A stretch of 59,588 nucleotides of DNA, taken from NCBI RefSeq assembly GCF_018531125.1, contig NZ_JAHDSY010000010.1. One strand, 5' to 3'. Source of the stretch: Canibacter zhuwentaonis. GTDB taxonomy: Bacteria; Actinomycetota; Actinomycetes; Actinomycetales; Microbacteriaceae. Positions within the stretch are counted from its first letter, which is position 1. The number at the start of each line of letters is the position of its first letter. Position numbers and translations under genes: made by a program. Under the pieces are notes generated by a model that did not search any database, had not been told where the DNA came from, and saw only the letters and a list, made by a program, of their open reading frames with translations. Below, piece by piece: positions 31,802 through 40,978 of the stretch.

Positions 31802-33175
31802 TTAATTAGTGTAAACCAAAACCTGCGATCTGTGTGACGGCACAGTTGTTACAGGGTATGCCGCACCTCCTGCGGGTGTGAAAATTGTGACGGCTGCGTA
31901 AACTAGGGCATCGCTCTTAATGCTTACGGTGTTGACGCTAAGAGCTACTTTTTTAATCTCGTTTGCTTTAAGTTTCACAGTCTGCGCAGCGCTGCTGCCC
32001 AACGGTTTTACAGTTACTTCGCTCGGCGCGTTACCTGCTTGCACGGTTAGCGATCCGCCTGACACAATTGCCGCGTAGTGCTCGCCGCTAAGTGGCGGTG
32101 ATGGTGTGAACCAAACCATGTCGGCGTTGCCGGTTTGAAAACTGTTGCCTACGGCAGCGCCGACAATCGGGGTGTCCGCAGCTATTTGCAGCGCCGCGTA
32201 TTCATCTTTCCAGGGCTCTATTTTAAGCGGAGTGAGCTTTTTCTGCTCGAGCTTGAGCTTGCCAACCTCGGTTTTTGTGCCAGCGGCGCTAACGGCGTAA
32301 ACAGTGGCGTGCCCGTCCGCCTGCAACGCCATCACCTGCGCCAGAATACTGCTGTCACCAGCGGCCGCGTCGTTATTGCCGCTGTCGTAGTTGTTGCGCA
32401 CGTTCGGCAGCGTGAGCACTCTGTCGCCGAGACCCTGCGCGGTGATCGTGTCGATGCCCTGCGGACGAATATCGTGCGTCTCCGCAACGCCCAGCACCGC
32501 GCTCACCGCCGCGCCATTGGCCTGCACACGCAGTGCGAGTTCTGGCGAATTGGGGGCAATACCATTGACAGAGATGGTGCGCGACTGCTTTGCTGGCACT
32601 AGCGCGCCGACGGCTTTTGTGCCCGTGATTTCACCGGTGCTGTTATATGCGCGGATTGACACCGCCGCGTCTTTATCGCCCGGGTTCGAGAGCGTTAGAG
32701 TTGCGTTCGAGTTGAGCTCTGTTTTGCCGCCGACGATCCACTGGTCTGTGGCGGGCGCGGTGCAACTGTGAGCTGCCACGCCGCGCAGTTGCTCGGTTGC
32801 GAGCGTCTGTGTTTGTGCGGCGGCGAGTTTGGTGCTGCCGGGCGCTCTAAAAGCCGTGGCGTAGCTTGCTGCCTCGCCGTTGCTGCGTTCCAGCGCAATG
32901 GCATCGGTGCGGGTCGCGCTCACTTCTTGCCCGCTGTGAGCGGATGACGCTGTCGGGTCGCTGGGGTTCGTGCCCAGCTCCGCAAATCCGCCAGAGCAGG
33001 CGATGCGCGTGTTTGTTGTGCCGGAAATATCGACCGGGATGCCTCGCACCTGCTGCTGCGGATACTGTGCGCTAATGGTTGTTGCGGCGATAATCCCGGC
33101 AACTGCAACCGCGCTCACAACCGTGCCGGTTAGCGCGCGCCCGGTGTAAATAGTCGCTCTGGCTCTGCTAGTCAT
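31802..33175 (-). CDS. DUF5719 secreted/anchored protein
   Basis: A 457-aa protein with one N-terminal helix (about 14-35, VVSAVAVAGIIAATTIS) and a long Ala/Thr/Ser-rich extracellular part without catalytic motifs. It overlaps the giant glycosyltransferase gene by 8 bases. DUF5719 proteins habitually sit between a membrane GT2 and the WhiB2/ManC genes in actinobacteria, exactly as here, so a role in envelope glycan assembly is inferred from context. Confidence 0.8.
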   Translation of the reverse strand: MTSRARATIYTGRALTGTVVSAVAVAGIIAATTISAQYPQQQVRGIPVDISGTTNTRIACSGGFAELGTNPSDPTASSAHSGQEVSATRTDAIALERSNGEAASYATAFRAPGSTKLAAAQTQTLATEQLRGVAAHSCTAPATDQWIVGGKTELNSNATLTLSNPGDKDAAVSIRAYNSTGEITGTKAVGALVPAKQSRTISVNGIAPNSPELALRVQANGAAVSAVLGVAETHDIRPQGIDTITAQGLGDRVLTLPNVRNNYDSGNNDAAAGDSSILAQVMALQADGHATVYAVSAAGTKTEVGKLKLEQKKLTPLKIEPWKDEYAALQIAADTPIVGAAVGNSFQTGNADMVWFTPSPPLSGEHYAAIVSGGSLTVQAGNAPSEVTVKPLGSSAAQTVKLKANEIKKVALSVNTVSIKSDALVYAAVTIFTPAGGAAYPVTTVPSHRSQVLVYTN

Positions 33176-36100
33176 TACTGTCTCCCGGGTTTGTGAGGTG
33201 CTTTCGGTTTTCTGGCCAAGCTGTTTGCGTATTTTTTTTGTGCGCGGCGCGCTTGCTGGCGAGCAGGCGCTTTTTGCGCCTCTGGTTTTGCAGCAGCTCA
33301 GCGGCGTTGGTGTCCGTCACGGGCTTGTTGCGCTTGTTTTTGTGGCGTTTTGGTGCCTGTTCTGTGACCTCACCGGTTGGCAGCGCGAGCAAGAATACCG
33401 CGATCAACATTATTGCTTGGAAAGCCCATACGGTCTGCGCCGTCAAGGGCAGTTTTGCGAGGTTGAACAGGGTGCGCGTGAAGCTCGCGGTTTCAGCGTT
33501 GGCAACAGCATTTGCCGCAGCATCCACTGCAGCCGGGTTATTGCTGGTAACGCGCCAGAGACTGCCCGCTGTGGTTGAACCGGCGGCGGCGAGCACGCTG
33601 TGCTCGTCAAGAATCGCCTGCAGTTCGGCTCTTTCGCTGGGGTTCCCGGCATTGCTCAGCAGCACGTAGCTAATTCCCGCGTCGGTTAGCGCCTGCGCCA
33701 GCTCGGGTGACCCGGGGCTTGCTAGAGCACCGGTAACGTGCGCGATTTGCGCGCTGCGCTTGTTTGACACGGACGCCTGCGCGGTGCGAATCTGGTCGAG
33801 GCGCAGTCCCGCCCCGGTAATAATTTCCGCGCGGATAGATTGATTGTTCGTTGCGGTTAGGCGCAGTGTCTGCAGGTTTGGGTTCTGCGTTCCGGCAGCC
33901 TGTACAATTGACGGGATCGGTGTTGGGCTCTGCCGTGCCTGACTCTGTCCTGTTGCGAGGTTGGCGAGCAGCGGAGCCACTGCTACCAGGTTCATAATGA
34001 GCGCGATCGCGGCAAACAGGAGAGCTGATCTGTGCAGCAGGGTGAGTCCGCTAGCTGCCAGGGTAATAATGGCGATCCAGTAGAGCGCAAGCCCCGAGCC
34101 GGTCCAGAGATTGACGCTATCGGGCCCTGACGCGGTGAGGCTTGTGCCGGAGCTAAAAATCGCCGTCACCATGCCCGTACCGCCGAGCAGAGCTGAAAAC
34201 ACTGTGATGTGAATCTTGCCCGCAAACACGCCGAGCAATGCCAACCCGGCGAGTGGCAGCAGCATCAGCCCTACAATCAGGGTTGCGGGAATTGTGGTGA
34301 GGCCGATCCGTTCGAGCAAAACGCCCCAGCTTTCGAGCCCGAATTCTGGGAATCCGAGCAGCAGGTGCGGTAGCGATGCCGGTGCGTATGGCTGTGTAAT
34401 GCCGGGATCGCGCAGAATTGCGAGCGGATCGCGCACAACTATCGCGTGTACGATAATCGGCGCAAACATCACGGCTGGCGCAATTGCGGTTGCAAAAATC
34501 TGTGCTATGCGTCGCGGATGCAGCAGCAGCCCGATTACCAGCATAAGCGCGGCAAATGGAATCAGCACTGGCGCGCACGCGAGCACAACCGCGCTGAGCA
34601 GCGATGCCGTGCCCGTCCATGCCCAGCTTTCATGCGCGCGGGTTGCGGCAATTAAAACCCACGGCAAAAGTGTTGCTAAAATCACGGTTTGAATACGCCC
34701 GTGATCGATCGAGCCGAGCACAACCGGGCTGAGCGACCAGGCTATTCCTGCAAGCGCCCTACCCGCGGGCGTGCTTGTGAACTGCGCGCCCCAGATCCAC
34801 CCGCCAAGCGTGGTGAGCGGAATTGAGGCCGCAAGAAATATCACCAGCGCCAGCCCCGGTTTCCAGAAAGTGATCGAGCCGAGAATCGCGAGCACCCAGG
34901 TGAACGGATCGGCAGGCACACCGTCGACAATGCGGGTGTTTGCCCACAGGTTTTCAAAGTCGCTCAGGGGTGCGGATCCGCCACCCAACGACTGCTTGTC
35001 GTACAGCCACCAGGTTAAAATTGCCGCCGCAACAATGCTAAAGAGTAGCACGCCCAGCCCGCCGGTTGAAATAAAGTGTAGGTTTTTGCGTTTGCGTCCC
35101 TGCGCCTCGAGCAGCGCCTCGCGGTCGATAAGGCGTGCTGTGTGCACTGTTTTAGGGTCGGTGCGCAGCGGATCTATTGCGCCCCAGCCCGTGATATTGT
35201 TGCGCTTTAGGCGTCTGCGCGCGGCAAAAACTCTGCCGGGTCTGAAGAATGCTCCAAAAGCTGTTGCCAGCTCGCCGGGAATGTACCCCGGTTGCTCGCG
35301 CAACAGCGCCCAAAACAGGCGAAAAACAGCTGTCACCGGCAGTAGCAGCCAGTAGCAAAACGCGAAAATTGCGGGTATATATGTGAGTCTGCGATGAATC
35401 TGTGCGCTGCGCGCGGCGGTGTGGTTGCGCCGTGCAATTTTACGGCTGAGACCGAGGCGCGGCCCTGCGATACCGCTCATCGCAACCCGGATTCTAGCGC
35501 GCGGCGAAACAATTACGCGATGCCCGGCAAGGCGTGCTCTCACGCTTAAATCTAAGCCATCGTCGTAAACTGTGAGGGCGGGGTCGAACCCCTCAAGTTC
35601 CTGCCAGACCTCGCGCTTTACAAGCATTCCGATCGGGCCAACCCCGAGCGTGTCTTGCAGATGGTCGTACTGCTCCTGATCGAGCTCTTGGTTGCGCAGC
35701 AGCCAGCGCGAGCCGTGTTTGGTAAGGCTCTGCCCGAGCTCAACAATGCGCTCCGGGTGATCCCAGTTAATAAGTTTGGGACCGGCGATTGCGACCGATG
35801 GTGCGCGCAAAACCGACTGGAGCAGCTCCTGCAGAGCCTTGGGTTCGGGCGCGGCATCCTCGGTTAAAAGCCACAGCCACTCTGAAATCTCGGCTGTTGC
35901 ATCTGCTGCGTACGTTGCTGTGCCCGTATCGCCCGCGAGTAGGGGAGTGCCGCTAAATGCGGGACCAGTGAGGTTGCTCGCGTGGCGCTCTGATCCGCTC
36001 TTTGTTGTTAGTAATTCTGTTGCGGGAGGGGTTAGGCGCTCAGCAATTGCAATGGCGAATCCGTACGCCGTCGAGGCCGGTACGGCGACGACTTTTGTGA

Positions 36101-36260
36101 CCCCCGCCTGCTTTAGTTTCTGGGCAAGCTCGGGGCTATTTTCTCGCACAACAGTGACCACGCGGTCTGGTTTCAAAGTTTGTGCGCGCAATGATTCTAG
36201 GGTTGTGTCGAGCCACTCGCCTGTTTTTGTGACAACTATTGCAGTTACTGAGGTACGCAT
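33168..36260 (-). CDS. Giant membrane glycosyltransferase, GT2 family
   Basis: A 1030-aa protein. The N-terminal 300 residues are a GT2 domain (TAIVVTKTGEWLDTTLESLR, acceptor-region LLTEDAAPEP, and EGFDPALTVYDDGLDLSVRA), followed by about 12 membrane helices, an extracellular C-terminal domain and a last helix with a Lys/Arg-rich tail. Such proteins use polyprenyl-phosphate sugars or act as wall-glycan polymerases. The operon partner DUF5719 and nearby ManC point to mannose-containing envelope glycans, though the sugar is not proven. Confidence 0.85.
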   Translation of the reverse strand: MRTSVTAIVVTKTGEWLDTTLESLRAQTLKPDRVVTVVRENSPELAQKLKQAGVTKVVAVPASTAYGFAIAIAERLTPPATELLTTKSGSERHASNLTGPAFSGTPLLAGDTGTATYAADATAEISEWLWLLTEDAAPEPKALQELLQSVLRAPSVAIAGPKLINWDHPERIVELGQSLTKHGSRWLLRNQELDQEQYDHLQDTLGVGPIGMLVKREVWQELEGFDPALTVYDDGLDLSVRARLAGHRVIVSPRARIRVAMSGIAGPRLGLSRKIARRNHTAARSAQIHRRLTYIPAIFAFCYWLLLPVTAVFRLFWALLREQPGYIPGELATAFGAFFRPGRVFAARRRLKRNNITGWGAIDPLRTDPKTVHTARLIDREALLEAQGRKRKNLHFISTGGLGVLLFSIVAAAILTWWLYDKQSLGGGSAPLSDFENLWANTRIVDGVPADPFTWVLAILGSITFWKPGLALVIFLAASIPLTTLGGWIWGAQFTSTPAGRALAGIAWSLSPVVLGSIDHGRIQTVILATLLPWVLIAATRAHESWAWTGTASLLSAVVLACAPVLIPFAALMLVIGLLLHPRRIAQIFATAIAPAVMFAPIIVHAIVVRDPLAILRDPGITQPYAPASLPHLLLGFPEFGLESWGVLLERIGLTTIPATLIVGLMLLPLAGLALLGVFAGKIHITVFSALLGGTGMVTAIFSSGTSLTASGPDSVNLWTGSGLALYWIAIITLAASGLTLLHRSALLFAAIALIMNLVAVAPLLANLATGQSQARQSPTPIPSIVQAAGTQNPNLQTLRLTATNNQSIRAEIITGAGLRLDQIRTAQASVSNKRSAQIAHVTGALASPGSPELAQALTDAGISYVLLSNAGNPSERAELQAILDEHSVLAAAGSTTAGSLWRVTSNNPAAVDAAANAVANAETASFTRTLFNLAKLPLTAQTVWAFQAIMLIAVFLLALPTGEVTEQAPKRHKNKRNKPVTDTNAAELLQNQRRKKRLLASKRAAHKKNTQTAWPENRKHLTNPGDSND

Positions 36261-36344
36261 ACTGTCTACTAGAATACGCGCAAACGATTAAAAAATGTTG
36301 GCAGAGCCCGTGTTTGCTTAGGAACAAGCGGGAAGTCGGTGCGG

Positions 36345-36659
36345 CTATGCTGCCCGAGATTTTTTGAGTTTGCGCCGTTCGCGCTCTGATAATCCACCCC
36401 AGATACCAAAACGCTCGTCGCTTTGCAGCGCATATTCCAGGCATTCAGCGCGCACCTCGCACTGCTGGCAAATCTTTTTAGCCTCTCTTGTCGAGCCGCC
36501 TTTTTCTGGGAAGAACGCTTCCGGGTCGGTTTCTGCGCAGAGCGCACGCTGTTGCCAGCTCAGCGCGCCCTCATCGGCATCGGGAGTGCCTAAAACGCCC
36601 AGTTGTAGCGGATCAACGTACCAGTCATTTGGGATCTGAGCTCCGATTTGGTTGAGCAT
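36345..36659 (-). CDS. whiB2: WhiB-family iron-sulfur regulator, WhiB2/WhmD type
   Basis: A 104-aa protein with the four cluster ligands Cys41, Cys64, Cys67 and Cys73, the turn GIWGG (85-89) and a basic tail RERRKLKKSRAA. WhiB proteins bind a [4Fe-4S] cluster and the main sigma factor. WhiB2 orthologues control septation and division; the neighbours (DUF5719, GT2, ManC) match the conserved whiB2 locus. The 285 bases upstream to manC hold no ORF. Confidence 0.92.
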   Translation of the reverse strand: MLNQIGAQIPNDWYVDPLQLGVLGTPDADEGALSWQQRALCAETDPEAFFPEKGGSTREAKKICQQCEVRAECLEYALQSDERFGIWGGLSERERRKLKKSRAA

Positions 36660-36944
36660 AGTGATTCCTTTCTGGTGCTCGACGCGGATGTGATTTCTAA
36701 AATTCCGTGCCTAATAATTACACCGCTGTAGTTATCAAAAATCAAGAAAAACTCACAAAACTTTAAACTGTAGCTTTAGGGTTTTGCTGATTTTCGGCGT
36801 GTTGCTACCGTAATTTACTAAGATCTGTCGTATATTGTGACACAGCAAATCGGCAGCCGCTCTTACTTCACAGCAGCTGATGTGTTACATCACAGCCAGC
36901 TGGCCGCCGCTGTTGCGTTACACTGGCTGGCTGACGCTACGGTC

Positions 36945-38057
36945 TTATAGCAACTGGCTGCCGCGCGAGTCGCGAATGCGGTGCACCAGTTGCTTCACGT
37001 TTTGTGCGTTTGTTTTGTTGGTAACCAGCAGCGCGTCGGGTGTGTCCACAATAACCACATCTTCCATTCCCACAACTGTGATCAGGCGATCCGGCTGGGC
37101 AACAACAATGCCGCTGGATTGCTCAGAGAGCACCTGTGAGTGTTTGCCGCCCAAAATCGCAAGTTCGTCTTTACGCCCGCTGCTGAGAATGTTTGCGATG
37201 CTCGCAAAATCGCCCACATCATCCCATCTAAAGTGAGCGCTAACGCAAACCATTTTGCCGGCGGCTGCAGCCGGCTCTGCAACGCTGTAATCTATCGCAA
37301 TCTGGGGGAGCTTGTGCCACAGCGCTTCCCGCGTGGTAGCTCCCTGCGGGGTGTCCCAGTCTTTGGCGAGTTCTTGCAGGTGTGCAACCAGCAGCGGCTG
37401 CGACTGCGCCATTTGCTCCAGCAGCACATCCGCTCGCGCAATGAACATGCCCGCGTTCCAGAGAGTGTTGCCGCTGGCGAGATACTTCGAGGCGCGCTCC
37501 TGGCTCGGTTTTTCAATAAAACTCGCCACGTCGTAAACGTCGTAGGGTGCAATATCATGTCGTGGTGCGCCAATTTTAATGTACCCAAAGCCCGTTGCGG
37601 GGTGGGTCGGGCGGATTCCGATCGTTACAATAGCGCCCGTTGTGGCAGCGGTTATCGAGTTGGCTACGGCGCGTTCAAACAGGAGGTTGTTTTGAATCAC
37701 GTGATCGGCTGCAAAAGAGCCGATAATTGCGTCTCTGTCGCGCCGCAGAATGAGCGCCGCAGCAAGCCCAATCGCTGTTGAGCTGTCTTTGGGTGCGGGC
37801 TCGGCAATAATGTTTTCGGAGGAGAGCTCGGGCAGTTGTGCCGCAACCGAGTGGGCGTGTTTCACTCCGGTCACAACGAGAGTGCGATCCGCTGATACCA
37901 GCTGCGAGGTGCGATTCCAGGTGCTCCGCAGCAGTGAATGCCCGCAGCCAGTGAGATCGAGCAGGAACTTGGGCACGTCCGCGCGCGACAGTGGCCACAG
38001 CCGCGTGCCTGTGCCACCCGCCGGAATAATACACCAAAAGTTTTTTTTGTTGATCAT
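36945..38057 (-). CDS. manC: Mannose-1-phosphate guanylyltransferase
   Basis: A 370-aa nucleotidyltransferase making GDP-mannose from mannose-1-phosphate and GTP. The signature IIPAGGTGTRLWPLSRADVPKF gives the nucleotide loop; SFAADHVI, FGYIKIG and FIEKPSQERA and GNTLWNAGMFIARADV are also present. GDP-mannose feeds lipid-linked mannose and wall glycans, consistent with the GT2 protein downstream. Divergent from sdhC. Confidence 0.92.
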   Translation of the reverse strand: MINKKNFWCIIPAGGTGTRLWPLSRADVPKFLLDLTGCGHSLLRSTWNRTSQLVSADRTLVVTGVKHAHSVAAQLPELSSENIIAEPAPKDSSTAIGLAAALILRRDRDAIIGSFAADHVIQNNLLFERAVANSITAATTGAIVTIGIRPTHPATGFGYIKIGAPRHDIAPYDVYDVASFIEKPSQERASKYLASGNTLWNAGMFIARADVLLEQMAQSQPLLVAHLQELAKDWDTPQGATTREALWHKLPQIAIDYSVAEPAAAAGKMVCVSAHFRWDDVGDFASIANILSSGRKDELAILGGKHSQVLSEQSSGIVVAQPDRLITVVGMEDVVIVDTPDALLVTNKTNAQNVKQLVHRIRDSRGSQLL

Positions 38058-38136
38058 CTTTCCATGCTACTTTGTGGAATTGTGATGATAATTAAAGCGG
38101 ATTACTAACTCAGTCTGCGTTTATGAAAATCTATAG

Positions 38137-38153
38137 TTTTCATCTGATGAAAA
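38137..38153. promoter_or_regulatory. Perfect 17-base palindrome between manC and sdhC
   Basis: TTTTCATC-T-GATGAAAA is an exact inverted repeat, flanked by CTATA and TATAG in inverted orientation, with an extra half-site ATGAAAATC just left of it. It looks like an operator for sdhCDAB or manC. A possible sdhC -10 GATAAT lies at 38191-38196. The regulator is unknown. Confidence 0.5.
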
Positions 38154-38285
38154 TTTTAGTATAGAGTTAAAAAGTGTTTGTAATAAATGGGATAATAGCT
38201 TGTGCATTAATTCCGTTTTTAAGCGCGACCGAGAGCGATAGCGGGGTTCGTCAGGAGTCCGCATCAAGGAGCTAAGGAGCAGACA

Positions 38286-38702
38286 GTGACAGCCGATACG
38301 CGTGCAGTGTGGCAAAACAAGCCCCTCAAACTCAGTTTGGGAGGCACCCTCTACAGGGGCGGCGAGGGAATGTGGTCGTGGGTGCTACATCGCATAACAG
38401 GTGTTGCCCTGTACTTCTTCTTGCTCGTGCACATTCTAGATACGGCGCTTATTAGAGTTTCTCCCGAGGTTTATAACGCGGTTATTGGCGCATACAAAAA
38501 TCCGATTATGGGAGTTGGCGAGCTGGGGCTTGTGGCCGCAGTGATATTCCACGCACTTAACGGGCTGCGCATTATTATCGTTGATTACTGGAGCAAGGGC
38601 GCGAAATATCAACGGCTTATGTTCTGGATAGTGATTGTGCTCTGGGCAATTTTGATGCTCGGCTTTGCGCCGCGCCATCTAATGAACGTGTTTGGGCACT
38701 AG
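38286..38702 (+). CDS. sdhC: Succinate dehydrogenase cytochrome b556 subunit
   Basis: A 138-aa three-helix membrane anchor of complex II. GGEGMWSWVLHRITGVALYF holds the quinone-site Ser/Arg and the conserved His region, and the heme ligand His is in FFLLVHILDTALI. GTG start. The stop codon TAG is part of the AGGAGG that serves sdhD. It anchors SdhAB and passes electrons to quinone. Confidence 0.93.
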   Translation: MTADTRAVWQNKPLKLSLGGTLYRGGEGMWSWVLHRITGVALYFFLLVHILDTALIRVSPEVYNAVIGAYKNPIMGVGELGLVAAVIFHALNGLRIIIVDYWSKGAKYQRLMFWIVIVLWAILMLGFAPRHLMNVFGH

Positions 38703-38710
38703 GAGGAATT

Positions 38711-39157
38711 ATCAATACGACAGCAGCTACGAGAGTAAATCCGTTCGTAAAGAACAAAAAAACCACGAACTGGGAAAAATGGGGCTGGATCTATATGCGC
38801 GTCTCCGGCGTGCTGTTGGTTGTGCTCATTTTCGGTCACCTGTTCACAAACCTGGTGCTCGGCGACGGCATTCACGGCATCGATTTTGGTTTTGTTGGCG
38901 GCAAGCTGGCGCATCCTTTCTGGCAGGTTTGGGATGTGCTTATGCTGTGGCTCGCACTAATTCACGGTTCTAATGGAATGCGCACGATAGTCAATGACTA
39001 TGTGAGCAACAAGCAGCTCGCAACCGTTCTAAAATACGCAATCTATGCGGCTGCCGCGCTGCTAATTCTGCTTGGCACTCTGGTTGTGTTCACCTTCGAT
39101 CCGTGCCCTGCGGGAGCGGATCCGGAATTGCTCTCCAAAATCTGTTTCGTTAGCTAG
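38711..39157 (+). CDS. sdhD: Succinate dehydrogenase membrane anchor subunit; start codon non-standard or lost
   Basis: Three helices with TNWEKWGWIYMRVSGVLLVV, heme His in IFGHLF, and NDYV near the C-terminus. The frame extends upstream of the only ATG (38795, within the first helix region) to TTAATRVNPFVKNKK, and a perfect AGGAGG sits at 38701-38706. Yet no ATG, GTG or TTG lies at the right place; in-frame triplets there are ATT (38708), ATC (38711) and AAT (38714). I place the start at ATC by spacing. Inserting one G after 38716 would create ATG followed by the expected MTTAATR-like N-terminus, so a base lost in life or in assembly is likely. Confidence 0.8.
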   Translation: MNTTAATRVNPFVKNKKTTNWEKWGWIYMRVSGVLLVVLIFGHLFTNLVLGDGIHGIDFGFVGGKLAHPFWQVWDVLMLWLALIHGSNGMRTIVNDYVSNKQLATVLKYAIYAAAALLILLGTLVVFTFDPCPAGADPELLSKICFVS

Positions 39158-39182
39158 CTAGGGCTGTAAGGAATATATTATA

Positions 39183-40976
39183 GTGACTTCACCAGAAATC
39201 AAAGATGGTGTGACCTATCACCGGTATGACGTTGTGATTATTGGTGCCGGTGGTGCCGGAATGCGCGCGGCAATTGAGGCTGCGCCGCATGCTCGTACAG
39301 CTGTTATCACAAAGCTCTACCCAACCAGGTCGCATACGGGAGCAGCGCAGGGCGGTATGGCTGCTGCGCTTGCGAACGTTGAGGAGGACGGCTGGGAATG
39401 GCACACCTACGACACTGTTAAGGGCGGCGACTATCTGGTTGATCAGGATTCCGCTGAGATTCTGGCTAAAGAGGCGATTGAGGCTGTAATCGACCTTGAA
39501 AACATGGGTTTGCCATTTAACCGCACGCCAGACGGTAAAATTGACCAGCGCCGTTTCGGCGGGCACACGCGCGATCATGGCAAAGCACCGGTGCGGCGCT
39601 CCTGCTACGCGGCGGATCGCACGGGGCACATGATTTTGCAGACGCTGTACCAAAACTGCGTCAAGCACGAGGTCGAGTTCTTTAACGAGTATTATGCTCT
39701 GGATCTTGCGATGGCAACCGATGCGAGCGGGCAGAAGCGTGTTTCCGCGGTTGTTGCATACGATCTGGCGAGCGGTGACCTGCACGTTTTTCAGGGGAAA
39801 TCGTTCGTTTTTGCAACAGGTGGTTTCGGTAAGATTTTCAAGACCACTTCAAACGCGCACACCCTTACTGGCGACGGCGTCGGAATTGTGTGGCGCAAGG
39901 GGCTGCCGCTTGAAGACATGGAGTTTTACCAGTTCCACCCTACGGGTCTTGCGGGGCTTGGCATTCTGCTCACAGAGGGTGCACGCGGTGAAGGGGCGAT
40001 TTTGCGTAACGATTCCGGCGAGCGCTTTATGGAGCGGTACGCGCCAACCATTAAAGACCTTGCGCCGCGCGATATTGTGGCACGCTCGATGGTGCAAGAG
40101 GTGCTTGACGGGCGAGGTGCAGGACCGCACAAAGACCATGTTTATCTCGACTGTACGCATCTTGGCGCTGAGGTGTTAGAAACCAAGCTTCCTGACATTA
40201 CCGAGTTTGCACGCACCTATTTGGGTGTGGATCCAGTACACGAGCCAGTTCCTGTGTACCCGACCGCGCACTACGCAATGGGTGGTATCCCAACCAACAA
40301 TGACGCCGAGGTGCTGCAGGATAACGACCGCACGGTGCCGGGGCTGTACGCTGCGGGCGAGTGCGCCTGCGTGTCTGTGCACGGTTCAAACAGGCTCGGC
40401 ACGAACTCGCTGCTTGACATTAACGTGTTCGGCAAGCGCGCAGGCAGAAACGCCGCAGAATACGCGCAGAAGGCCGATTTTGTGCCGCTGCCAGATGATC
40501 CGACAAAAGAAATCCGCGAGTTGCTCGCAGCTTTGCGTAGCTCTCAAGGAATCGAGTCGGTAGCGGATATCCGCCGCGAGCTGCAGGAAGCTATGGATGC
40601 GGGGGCGCAGGTGTTTCGCACTGAGGAGTCGCTAACCCGAGTGCTCGGCACGATCCACGATCTCCGGCTGCGCTACAAGAATATTTCGGTGCAAGATAGG
40701 GGACAGCGGTATAATACTGATTTGCTAGAGGGGATTGAGCTGGGCTTTTTGCTCGATCTGGCAGAGGTACTGGCGTACACAGCGCGTAATCGCAAGGAGA
40801 GCCGCGGCGGGCATATGCGCGATGATTATCCAAAGCGTGACGATGAGAACTATATGAAACACAGCATGGCTTATTTGGTCGGTGATCCGCACTCAGCAAA
40901 ACCTGAGGATCACATCAAACTTGATTGGAAACCGGTGCGGATGACCCGATACGAGCCTCAAGAGAGGAAATACTAA
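39183..40976 (+). CDS. sdhA: Succinate dehydrogenase flavoprotein subunit
   Basis: A 597-aa FAD subunit oxidising succinate to fumarate. It has the dinucleotide motif VVIIGAGGAGMRAAIEA, the covalent-FAD histidine in RSHTGAAQGGM, substrate-site FHPTG, LLTEGARGEG and PRDIVARSM, and the C-terminal HGSNRLGTNSLLDINVFG. GTG start, 25 bases after sdhD. Full length. Confidence 0.97.
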   Translation: MTSPEIKDGVTYHRYDVVIIGAGGAGMRAAIEAAPHARTAVITKLYPTRSHTGAAQGGMAAALANVEEDGWEWHTYDTVKGGDYLVDQDSAEILAKEAIEAVIDLENMGLPFNRTPDGKIDQRRFGGHTRDHGKAPVRRSCYAADRTGHMILQTLYQNCVKHEVEFFNEYYALDLAMATDASGQKRVSAVVAYDLASGDLHVFQGKSFVFATGGFGKIFKTTSNAHTLTGDGVGIVWRKGLPLEDMEFYQFHPTGLAGLGILLTEGARGEGAILRNDSGERFMERYAPTIKDLAPRDIVARSMVQEVLDGRGAGPHKDHVYLDCTHLGAEVLETKLPDITEFARTYLGVDPVHEPVPVYPTAHYAMGGIPTNNDAEVLQDNDRTVPGLYAAGECACVSVHGSNRLGTNSLLDINVFGKRAGRNAAEYAQKADFVPLPDDPTKEIRELLAALRSSQGIESVADIRRELQEAMDAGAQVFRTEESLTRVLGTIHDLRLRYKNISVQDRGQRYNTDLLEGIELGFLLDLAEVLAYTARNRKESRGGHMRDDYPKRDDENYMKHSMAYLVGDPHSAKPEDHIKLDWKPVRMTRYEPQERKY

Positions 40977-40978
40977 GC

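Noticed and set aside
36840..36945. Hairpins in the CAGCTGG-rich sequence between whiB2 and manC as a riboswitch
   Set aside because: Only short imperfect inverted repeats; no known aptamer pattern recognised.
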